Of a stretch of DNA of 38,726 bases, positions 31,047 to 37,712 are shown one piece after another; position 1 is the first letter of the stretch, and each line of letters starts with the position of its first letter. Under the pieces are notes generated by a model. That model did no database searches, was not told the DNA's origin, and saw only the letters and a program-made list of their open reading frames with translations. The translations under genes were made by a program, and so were the position numbers. Location: NCBI RefSeq assembly GCF_002086485.1, contig NZ_MVHF01000063.1, positions 1 through 38,726 of the forward strand. Direction: 5' to 3'. This DNA comes from Mycobacterium aquaticum. Its GTDB lineage: Bacteria > Actinomycetota > Actinomycetes > Mycobacteriales > Mycobacteriaceae.

Positions 31047-32653
31047 GCCACGCTCAACTCCCCGTTGTCGAGGCGCAACCAGCGGTCGATCCCGATCGCG
31101 GCGAGGAAGCGTTCGTCGTGGCTGACCACCACGAACGCACCGCGGTAGGCGTTCAGCGCCGATTCGAGCTGTCCGACGCTGACCAGATCGAGGTTGTTGG
31201 TGGGCTCGTCGAGCAACAGCAACTGCGGTGTCGGCTCGGCGTACAGTACGCAGGCCAGCGTCGCCCTCAGCCGTTCCCCGCCGGAGAGCACACCGACGGG
31301 TAGATCGATCCGGTCGCCACGAAACAGGAACTGCGCCAACAGATGCATCCTGCGGGTGTGTGACAGGCTGGGTGCTGCAGCGACCAGACTCTCGGCCACC
31401 GTCCGTTCGGGATCGAGAAGATCGAGCCGCTGAGACAGATACGCGATCCGGCCGTCGGCCCGCTGCACCGTTCCGGCATCCGGCGGCAGGGTCCCGTCGA
31501 TGATCCGCAGCAGTGTCGACTTGCCCGCGCCGTTGGGTCCCGTCAGCGCGATGCGTTCCGGCCCGCGAATCGAAAGGTTGATCCCATTGCCGGAGAACAA
31601 CTTACGGCCGTCACGGTGGACCTGTAGGCCGTCGGCCGCGAACAGTGTCCGGCCCGCGGGCACCGCCGAATCGGGAAGGTCCAGGACAATCACCTTGTCG
31701 TCGCGCAGCGACCGTTCGGCGTCGTCCAACCGCGCTTTCGCATCGTCCACCCTGCGGGCATGCACCTCATCGGAGCGGGCAGCGGATTCCTGAGCATCAC
31801 GCTTGAGTTTGCCCGCAACGATTTTCGGCAGTCCGGCGTCCTTGACGTTGCGGGCCGCGTTGCCGGCCCGCCGCGCCGAGCGTTCCCGGGCCTGCTGCAT
31901 CTGACGCTTCTCACGCTTGAGTTGTTGCTCGGCACTACGGATGTTGCTCTCGGCGACCTGTTGCCCGGCTTCGACCGTCTCCTGATAGGCGGTGAAATTG
32001 CCGCCGTAGAACACGATGTCGCCGCGATAGAGCTCGGCGATCTGATCCATGCGGTCCAGCAGCACGCGGTCATGACTCACCAGCAGCAGAGTGCCCCCGA
32101 AATCATCGAGGGCCGAGTAAAGACGTTGTCGTGCATCGAGATCCAGGTTGTTGGTGGGCTCGTCGAGCAACAACACATCGGGGCGCTTCAGCAGTTCGGC
32201 GGCCAGGCCGAGCGTCACCACCTCCCCGCCGGACAACGTACCCAGCGGGCGATCCAACGCCATCCCGCCCAACCCGAGCCGATCCAGCTGTGCCCGGGAA
32301 CGCTCCTCGATGTCCCAGTCGTCGCCGATGGTGCCGAACACCGACTCACTGGCATCACCATCGGCCAGCGCCGTGAGCGCCTCGAGCACCGGCGCGATCC
32401 CGAGCACTTGCGCCACCGTCAGATCGGCGACGAACGGCAGAGTTTGGGGCAGGTAGCCGACTGTGCCGTCGATGGTCACCGACCCCGCCGACGGCACGTA
32501 TTCACCGGCGATCAGTTTGAGCAACGTGCTCTTACCGGCGCCGTTGGGCGCGACGAGTCCCGTGCGACCGGAACCGACGGTGAACGACAGATCCGTGAAC
32601 AGCTCAGTGTCATCGGGCCACGCGAATGACACGTGGGAAAAGACAATAGACAT
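31043..32653 (-). CDS. ABC-F subfamily ATPase, antibiotic-resistance/ribosome-protection type
   Basis: 536 residues from ATG 32653 (MSIVFSHVSFAWPDDTELF…), with TTTGGAG 7 nt upstream. There are two ATPase domains and no membrane segments. NBD1 has APNGAGKST (35-43), LSGGEVVTLGLA and VLLLDEPTNNLDLD; NBD2 has GPNGAGKSTLL, LSGGERLRATLA and LLLLDEPTNNLDL. A long basic, helical interdomain linker (QVAESNIRSAEQQLKREKRQMQQARERSARRAGNAARNVKDAGLPKI…) is of the size that reaches the ribosome in Lsa/Vga-type protection proteins. It probably dislodges drugs bound at the 50S peptidyl-transferase centre. A possible attenuator lies upstream. Confidence 0.87.
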   Translation of the reverse strand: MSIVFSHVSFAWPDDTELFTDLSFTVGSGRTGLVAPNGAGKSTLLKLIAGEYVPSAGSVTIDGTVGYLPQTLPFVADLTVAQVLGIAPVLEALTALADGDASESVFGTIGDDWDIEERSRAQLDRLGLGGMALDRPLGTLSGGEVVTLGLAAELLKRPDVLLLDEPTNNLDLDARQRLYSALDDFGGTLLLVSHDRVLLDRMDQIAELYRGDIVFYGGNFTAYQETVEAGQQVAESNIRSAEQQLKREKRQMQQARERSARRAGNAARNVKDAGLPKIVAGKLKRDAQESAARSDEVHARRVDDAKARLDDAERSLRDDKVIVLDLPDSAVPAGRTLFAADGLQVHRDGRKLFSGNGINLSIRGPERIALTGPNGAGKSTLLRIIDGTLPPDAGTVQRADGRIAYLSQRLDLLDPERTVAESLVAAAPSLSHTRRMHLLAQFLFRGDRIDLPVGVLSGGERLRATLACVLYAEPTPQLLLLDEPTNNLDLVSVGQLESALNAYRGAFVVVSHDERFLAAIGIDRWLRLDNGELSVA

Positions 32654-32672
32654 GCGGGAACTCCAAAAGAGG

Positions 32673-32687
32673 CTGCGCACAGCGCAG
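32673..32687 (-). promoter_or_regulatory. Hairpin followed by CCTCTTTT upstream of the ABC-F gene (possible attenuator)
   Basis: Minus strand CTGCGC-TGT-GCGCAG, then CCTCTTTT, then GGAG and the start codon at 32653. A short stem with a T-rich tail between leader and start is the form of a transcription attenuator. The tail is short, so confidence is limited. Confidence 0.4.
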
Positions 32688-32717
32688 AACGGACAGGAAC
32701 GAATCGACTCTCACCGG

Positions 32718-32747
32718 TCACCCGGAGATGTCGTCGTCTCCCAGCAT
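32718..32747 (-). CDS. Possible 9-residue leader peptide (MLGDDDISG) of the ABC-F gene
   Basis: ATG 32747 to TGA 32718, with AGGTGG 8-9 nt upstream. It lies between the probable promoter region and the hairpin at 32673-32687. Drug-stalled translation of such leaders commonly controls ABC-F resistance genes in other bacteria. Chance occurrence is possible. Confidence 0.3.
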   Translation of the reverse strand: MLGDDDISG

Positions 32748-32819
32748 GTTTCCAACCCACCTCGGTCGAGGAGCAGATGCGTTACCCACAATACTGACGA
32801 GCGCAACCGATTAACGGAT

Positions 32820-33185
32820 TCAGGAGTGCCCGCGTAGCCGATCCAATTGCCGCCGTTCCCGTTTGGTGGGCCTGCCGGTTCCCCGATCACGGACCGGCAC
32901 TGCCGCCACGATCTCCTTGGGCGGAGGCGGCGGAGTACGGTCGATCAGGCATTCCGGCACGATCGCGGCGCCCACGCGTTTGGCGATCGGACGCAGGACC
33001 TCCACGATGCGCTCGCGCCCGTCGATGCGGACCCGGACCTCGTCACCGGGCCCGACGAGCTGCGCCGGTTTTGCGGTCACATTGTTGACGCGGACGTGGC
33101 CGGCACGACACGCAGCGGCTGCCATGGATCGGGTTTTGGTGATCCGCACGGCCCAGATCCAGCTGTCGATGCGAACGCTGCTCAC
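32820..33185 (-). CDS. S4-domain RNA-binding protein (Hsp15/RqcP-like)
   Basis: 121 residues from GTG 33185 (VSSVRIDSWIWAVRITKTRSMAAAACRAGHVRVNNVTAKPAQLVGPGDEVRVR…). TACCGT exactly 6 nt upstream favours this leaderless start over ATG 33191, which touches the box. Residues 3-60 are the S4 fold. The rest is basic (GTGRPTKRERRQLDRLRGHS), as in Hsp15 and RqcP proteins, which bind free 50S subunits carrying stalled nascent chains. The ABC-F gene lies 166 nt downstream on the same strand, so both may serve ribosome rescue, but a shared transcript is unproven. Confidence 0.88.
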   Translation of the reverse strand: MSSVRIDSWIWAVRITKTRSMAAAACRAGHVRVNNVTAKPAQLVGPGDEVRVRIDGRERIVEVLRPIAKRVGAAIVPECLIDRTPPPPPKEIVAAVPVRDRGTGRPTKRERRQLDRLRGHS

Positions 33186-33191
33186 GCCCAT

Positions 33192-33197
33192 ACGGTA
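33192..33197 (-). promoter_or_regulatory. Candidate -10 box (TACCGT) for the S4 protein gene
   Basis: Minus strand TACCGT, then 6 nt, then GTG 33185: the predicted leaderless start. Confidence 0.4.
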
Positions 33198-33250
33198 GCC
33201 CGCTCAGCTCGTCACACCGCTGGGCGAGGCTCGGATCGCCCGGCCTGTTC

Positions 33251-34693
33251 CTACCGGTCGTCCGCTTCGACGATCGGGTCGGCCAGCTGCCAGCGTTCGC
33301 CGCGGCGAGGGTGGATGAATGCGTAGTAGTACACCGCCCCGATGACGATGGTCGCTGCCGCGACGATCAGCTGACTTAGCGCCGAGACCGCCAACTGGTA
33401 GGTGACATAGGCCATCATCGCGATCACCACGATCGGCGGCAGCGGCCACAGCGGCATCCGGTAGCCCGCGCTGGTCCGCGCGCCGGGACGGCGCAGTCGT
33501 AGCGCCGCCAGCGCCACCGCCAGGTAGATCGCCACAACGCCGGCACCCGTCGCGGTGATGAGCCAGTCGAGCGGGACGAAGCTCGCGGCGAGGACCGCGC
33601 ACGCGCCGACCACCAAGGTCGCCGCGACCGGCGTGTGCAGCTTGGGATGAACGGCGCTCAGTACCCGATCGATCGGGTCGGGCCAGGACCGGTCCCGCGC
33701 CGAGGCGAACAACTGCCGCGCGACCTGCAGGATGATGGCGATGACGGCGTTGATGATGGCGATCGCGATGCCAATGCTGACCACGACGTTGAGCGTCGAG
33801 CCGCCGCGGGCGACCAGGAAGTAGTTCATCGGTGCGTCGCTGCTGAGCAACTCGGTCATCGACGGCGCACCGAGGACCACCGCGGCCAGCGGAATGATCT
33901 CGACGGCGACGGTGACGAACAGACACACGATGATCACGCGTCCGATGTTCTTGGCGGCGTTCTTGGTTTCCTCGACGTAGTAGATGGCCGCGCCGTAGCC
34001 GTTGTAGGCGAACAGCGCCACCGGCACCAGGGCGACGACCGCGCCGACTCCCACATTGGCCAGCACACCTCCTGTGGCGACCTGCGCGTGCAGGAACTCG
34101 GCCGGTCCGCGCTCGACATGCACGAAACCGAGGACCGCTACGACCGCAACCGCAGCGATCTCCACGGCCAGAAAGATTCCGGTAACCCAGGCGTTGGTGC
34201 GGATGTTGAGCAGCGCCACGAACGTCGTCACCACTATCACGGCGACGCCGATCCACTTGCCGCCGAGCCCTTCCCAGGCGACGCCCAGGTATTCACCGGT
34301 TCCCAGCGCGATCACCGCGATGATCAACACGGCGCTGACGAGGGTCAGCATGAAGATCGCGAAACCGACGGGTTTGCCCAAAAGCCGTGCTGCCCAGGTG
34401 TATTCGCCGCCGGTAATCGGGTACGTGGCGGAAAGTTCGGCGTAGCACAGTGCGACGAAGATGGCCGCGAAGCCGCCGACGAGCATCGTCAAAACCGACG
34501 CCCCACCCACGCCGAGCAGGATCGTCGGCACGATGATGAACACGCTGGAAGCCGGCGTGACCGCCGACAGCGTGATGAGGATGTTCTCTTTCATCGACAG
34601 TGCGCGGTGCAGTTCCTGCTGGTAGGCGACACGTCCCGCGGGCGTCGGCCCGGGCACACCGAGCGCGAACGGGGCTGGATCTTGTTCGGTCAT
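33251..34693 (-). CDS. APC-superfamily amino acid permease
   Basis: 480 residues from ATG 34693, with AAAGAAGG 6 nt upstream; a start codon 27 nt earlier lacks such a site and would lie in the operator palindrome. About 12 membrane helices. The first, ENILITLSAVTPASSVFIIVPTILLGVGGASVL, has the unwound substrate-site pattern of the family. CYAELSATYPITGGEYTWAARLLGKPVGF is the classic APC helix 2-3 signature, and VIIVCLFVTVAVEIIPLAAVVLGAP lies in the middle. It probably imports amino acids or amines. The divergent TetR and peptidase genes suggest uptake of the same class of compounds that the peptidase releases (inference). Confidence 0.88.
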   Translation of the reverse strand: MTEQDPAPFALGVPGPTPAGRVAYQQELHRALSMKENILITLSAVTPASSVFIIVPTILLGVGGASVLTMLVGGFAAIFVALCYAELSATYPITGGEYTWAARLLGKPVGFAIFMLTLVSAVLIIAVIALGTGEYLGVAWEGLGGKWIGVAVIVVTTFVALLNIRTNAWVTGIFLAVEIAAVAVVAVLGFVHVERGPAEFLHAQVATGGVLANVGVGAVVALVPVALFAYNGYGAAIYYVEETKNAAKNIGRVIIVCLFVTVAVEIIPLAAVVLGAPSMTELLSSDAPMNYFLVARGGSTLNVVVSIGIAIAIINAVIAIILQVARQLFASARDRSWPDPIDRVLSAVHPKLHTPVAATLVVGACAVLAASFVPLDWLITATGAGVVAIYLAVALAALRLRRPGARTSAGYRMPLWPLPPIVVIAMMAYVTYQLAVSALSQLIVAAATIVIGAVYYYAFIHPRRGERWQLADPIVEADDR

Positions 34694-34704
34694 CGCGAAC
34701 CTTC

Positions 34705-34729
34705 TTTCTTTGATTCCCAATCAAAGAAA
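34705..34729. promoter_or_regulatory. Perfect 25-bp operator palindrome of the permease/TetR intergenic region
   Basis: TTTCTTTGATT-CCC-AATCAAAGAAA: perfect 11-bp arms, 3-bp centre. AT-rich in a GC-rich genome, it overlaps the likely -10 region of the permease gene. It is the probable binding site of the TetR regulator transcribed the other way. Confidence 0.7.
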
Positions 34730-34742
34730 ACCACATACCCTA

Positions 34743-34770
34743 TTGTCAAGGACAGGATTTGAGTTAATAG
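34743..34770 (+). promoter_or_regulatory. Candidate TetR promoter with -35 shared by the divergent permease promoter
   Basis: For the TetR gene: TTGTCA (34743-34748), 16 nt, TAATAG (34765-34770). For the permease on the other strand: TTGACA (34749-34744) and TTTGAT (34725-34720, within the palindrome), spacing 18. The two -35 boxes use the same bases, so the promoters should compete. An inverted repeat GTTAA-N7-TTAAC (34763-34779) may be a second regulator site. Confidence 0.4.
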
Positions 34771-34795
34771 GTTCTTAACAGAGAGTTGGATATCC

Positions 34796-35479
34796 ATGGC
34801 CCGCCGCAAGAACCAGGACGCAGCTCGGGACGCGATCATCGCCGCAACGTTGGTGGCGATGCGTGATCGCGGCTTGGACGGGTTGCGGATCCGCGATATC
34901 GCCGAGATCGCCGGCGTGTCACCAGGGACGATTCACTACTACTTCACCGACTTCGCCGGCCTGCTCACCGAGGTCTACCAACGCGCCAGCGAGCGGTTCT
35001 ACCACGACCGCATGCTGGCGGTCACCGAACTTTCCGATGCCCGACTGAAGCTGTCAGCCATGACCGGCTCAGGCATACCGTGGTCCTCGGACGATGCCCT
35101 GGTGACCGCCCTTTATCGCCTGGACTCCTACCTGGCCTTCCGCAAGACGCACTCGGCGCTGATTACCTCGCTGTACGACAAGCAGGTGGCGCTCTATCTC
35201 GGTATCCTCGAAACCGGCCAAGCTCAAGGGCATTTCGCGCTGCGGGGCAATCCGCTGGATATCGCTCAGAATCTCGTGGCTCTCGAAGATGCCTACGGCC
35301 TGCACATCGTCACCGACAATCGCACACTGCCCCCGCAGCGCGCTGCGGCGCTGATTCACGCCTTCGCCGTCATGGCTACCGGGTGTCCGGACATCCCGGC
35401 GTGTACGCAACCCCCCGAACCACCGGCCGGCGCCGGGAAACCGCCAACTGGCAAACCGATCAGAAGGAACCGCAAGTGA
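34796..35479 (+). CDS. TetR-family regulator of the permease/peptidase module
   Basis: 227 residues. The N-terminal DNA-binding domain is AARDAIIAATLVAMRDRGLDGLRIRDIAEIAGVSPGTIHYYFTDFAGLLTEVYQRASERF (about 9-68), with the HTH at IRDIAEIAGVSPGTIHYYF. The ligand domain is unlike well-known subfamilies; the C-terminal tail is Pro/Lys-rich. Its stop overlaps the peptidase start (GTGA), so the two are co-translated. It faces the permease across 102 nt containing a perfect palindrome. Control of both flanking genes by one amino acid or peptide-like ligand is likely. Confidence 0.88.
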   Translation: MARRKNQDAARDAIIAATLVAMRDRGLDGLRIRDIAEIAGVSPGTIHYYFTDFAGLLTEVYQRASERFYHDRMLAVTELSDARLKLSAMTGSGIPWSSDDALVTALYRLDSYLAFRKTHSALITSLYDKQVALYLGILETGQAQGHFALRGNPLDIAQNLVALEDAYGLHIVTDNRTLPPQRAAALIHAFAVMATGCPDIPACTQPPEPPAGAGKPPTGKPIRRNRK

Positions 35480-36645
35480 CCACGAACAGCATCCGCGCCC
35501 GCGACCTCGGCATCGCTCTGCGCGGAACTCCCGGTCCGCACAACGCCATCACCGATGTCACCGGACTCGAAGTCGGATACGCCACGCTCATCCGTGGCGA
35601 GGGCGCGTTGACGGTGGGCCAGGGGCCCGTGCGCACCGGTGTCACGGCCATTCTGCCGCGCGGTCGCGATGACGTCGGAAACCCCTGTGCAGCAGGGTAT
35701 TTCAGCCTAAACGGCAACGGAGAGATGACCGGGTCGGCCTGGATCGACGAGGTCGGGGAGTTGTCGCTGCCCATCACCATTTCCAATACCCACGCCATCG
35801 GCGCATGCCATACCGGCGTCATCGAATGGATCAACGCCGTGCATCCCCTACTGGCCCGCCAGTGGTTGCTTCCGGTGTGCGCCGAGACCTGGGACGGTTT
35901 TCTCAACGACATCAACGGCGGTCACGTCACCCCGGCGGTGGTGCGACAGGCACTCGACTCTGCCCACGGCGGGGCCATCGAAGAGGGTTCCGTGGGCGGC
36001 GGTACGGGCATGAATTGCTATGGCTTCAAAGGTGGTAACGGCACCTCATCGCGGCTTGTCGCGTTCGGGGACACCACTTTCACCGTCGGAGTGTTCGTAC
36101 AGGCCAACTTCGGGTCGCGCGACGAGCTGACGATCAGCGGAGCGCCAGTCGGACAGCTTGTGCAGGCGGACAACCCGATGGAGGACACGGACTGGCTTGA
36201 GCAGGACCTGCGCGCCCCAGCCGGCGCCGGATCGGTCATCGTCGTCGTGGCCACCGATGCCCCACTGAGCCCCGCGCAGTGCAAGGGTCTGGCCCGCCGG
36301 GTCCCTCTCGGCCTGGCCCGCACCGGCACGACGGGGAGCCTGTTCAGTGGCGACCTCTTCCTCGCGCTCTCCACCGCCGACAACGGCCCGTCGCGCACCG
36401 GGTTCCCCAGCGGCGCACCGTCCAGCGACGAGATCTACACTGCCCAGCACCTACCGTGGAACCGCATCGACCCCTTCTACGCGGCCACTGTCTACGCCGT
36501 CGAGGAAGCGGTGCTCAATGCGCTCGTAGCCAACGAGACAATGATCGGACGCGACTCCCACACATCACCGGCGCTGCCACACGACCAGGTCCGACCCGTA
36601 CTCAAAAGCGTTAACTGGTCAGATAGGCCCGCAACATGTCGGTGA
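35476..36645 (+). CDS. P1 family (S58, DmpA/BapA-like) self-processing aminopeptidase
   Basis: 389 residues from GTG 35476, with AAGGA 6-8 nt upstream; the frame continues up only over the TetR gene. RDLGIALRGTPGPHNAITDVTGLEVGYATL starts the family fold. VGGGTGMNCYGFKGGNGTSSRL follows. GAGSVIVVVATDAPLSPAQCKGLARRVPLGLARTG holds the Gly252-Ser253 junction, which aligns with the Gly249-Ser250 autoproteolysis site of DmpA; Ser253 would become the N-terminal nucleophile of the small chain. Members hydrolyse D-Ala- or beta-amino-acid peptides. No signal peptide. Its 3' end overlaps dapE by 35 nt. Confidence 0.88.
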   Translation: MTTNSIRARDLGIALRGTPGPHNAITDVTGLEVGYATLIRGEGALTVGQGPVRTGVTAILPRGRDDVGNPCAAGYFSLNGNGEMTGSAWIDEVGELSLPITISNTHAIGACHTGVIEWINAVHPLLARQWLLPVCAETWDGFLNDINGGHVTPAVVRQALDSAHGGAIEEGSVGGGTGMNCYGFKGGNGTSSRLVAFGDTTFTVGVFVQANFGSRDELTISGAPVGQLVQADNPMEDTDWLEQDLRAPAGAGSVIVVVATDAPLSPAQCKGLARRVPLGLARTGTTGSLFSGDLFLALSTADNGPSRTGFPSGAPSSDEIYTAQHLPWNRIDPFYAATVYAVEEAVLNALVANETMIGRDSHTSPALPHDQVRPVLKSVNWSDRPATCR

Positions 36646-37678
36646 CCGCAGTGATCTGCGCGATCTCGACTCGCTCATCGACTTTGTGGGCCAGATTCGG
36701 ATCGCCCGGCCCGTAGTTGACCGCGGGAATGCCCAGCGCCGCGAAGCGGGCCACGTCGGTCCAGCCGTACTTGGCCCGCACCGCTCCCCCTGCGGCTGCC
36801 ACCAGCGCCGCGGCGGCGGGCTTCGTCAGGCCGGGCAATGCGCCTGCGGCTGCGTCGGTCAGCTCGATCGACACGTCGAGCCCGTCGAGCACCTCGTGCA
36901 CGTGCGCCAAGGCCTGTTCGACGCTGCGATCGGGCGCGAACCGGAAGTTGACGGTCACCGAGGCGGCGTCCGGAATCACATTGCCTGCGATCCCGCCGTC
37001 GATGCGGACCGCCGAAAGGCCTTCGCGATACACGCAGCCATCGATGTCCACGCTGCGGGCCTGATAGCTGCTCAACCGGTCCAGCACCGCACCGAGTTTG
37101 TGAATAGCGTTGTCCCCCAACCAGGATCTCGCCGAGTGTGCGCGCGTTCCGGTAGCGCTGACGACGACACGGATGGTGCCCTGGCAGCCGGCTTCGATGT
37201 AGCCGCCCGACGGCTCACCGAGGATCGCCACATCGGCGGCCAGCCATTCGGGCAGCTCGCGCTCGATGCGGCCGAGCCCGTTGGCGGTCGACTCGATCTC
37301 CTCGCAGTCGTACATGACCAGGGTGATGTCATGCGCAGGTTCGGCGATGGTGGCAGCCAGGTGCAGAAACACCGCGTCGCCCGACTTCATGTCAGAGGTG
37401 CCGCAGCCGTACATGTCGCCGTCGACGATCCGGCTGGGCACGTTGTCGGCGGCGGGCACGGTGTCGATGTGGCCGGCCAGCATCACTCGCGACGGCAGGC
37501 CCAGGTGGGTACGGGCCAATACGGCGTCACCGTTGCGAATGACCTCGAAGGACGGAGCCTGCGCGCGCAGCGCAGCCTCGATCTCGTCGGCGATGCGCTG
37601 TTCGTGACGGGACTCGCTGGGAATGTCCACCAGCGCCGCGGTCAATGTGATCGGATCGGCACGCAGGTCTAGCCCCAT
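36611..37678 (-). CDS. dapE: Succinyl-diaminopimelate desuccinylase
   Basis: 355 residues from ATG 37678 ([33 protein letters not shown]…), the length of Rv1202; the upstream extension is antisense to dapD. M20 metallopeptidase motifs: [12 protein letters not shown] with first metal ligand His and Asp, [32 protein letters not shown] (catalytic Glu-Glu), [14 protein letters not shown], and [34 protein letters not shown] in the form [10 protein letters not shown]… for the last ligand. It removes succinate from N-succinyl-LL-diaminopimelate in the lysine and peptidoglycan pathway. Divergent from dapD, one step earlier in the same route. Confidence 0.95.
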   Translation of the reverse strand: [355 protein letters not shown]

Positions 37679-37686
37679 GAACGTCG

Positions 37687-37704
37687 AGGCTAGTCCAGTA
37701 CCCT
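37687..37704. promoter_or_regulatory. Compact divergent promoters of dapE and dapD
   Basis: TAGCCT on the minus strand (37692-37687) ends 8 nt before ATG 37678 (dapE). TACCCT on the plus strand (37699-37704) ends 8 nt before GTG 37713 (dapD). Only 34 nt separate the genes, so both messages should be leaderless or nearly so, and each -35 region lies within the other gene. Confidence 0.4.
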
Positions 37705-37712
37705 GTAGCTCC

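Larger units (their letters stand above)
26625..31054. mobile_element. Candidate 4.4-kb islet bounded by direct repeats
   Basis: Bounded by the 17/25-bp repeats. The inside holds an ISL3 transposase fragment at the left edge, an IS1380-type transposase fragment at the right edge, and two related membrane/propeller genes between them. The left repeat carries the 3' end of the EspC-like gene, and the right one the 3' end of the convergent ABC-F gene plus a copy of the other gene's end. An original site can be rebuilt in which the two stops stand 3 nt apart (TGA-CCG-TCA). No integrase is present and no tRNA was seen, so the insertion mechanism is not known. Confidence 0.6.

Noticed and set aside
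26625..31054. tRNA-targeted integrative element
   Set aside because: No tRNA-like sequence at either repeat, no integrase frame inside; the repeat lies in protein-gene 3' ends.
33635..34762. 375-residue plus-strand frame antisense to the permease
   Set aside because: His/Asp/Arg-rich composition typical of the complement of a hydrophobic protein gene.
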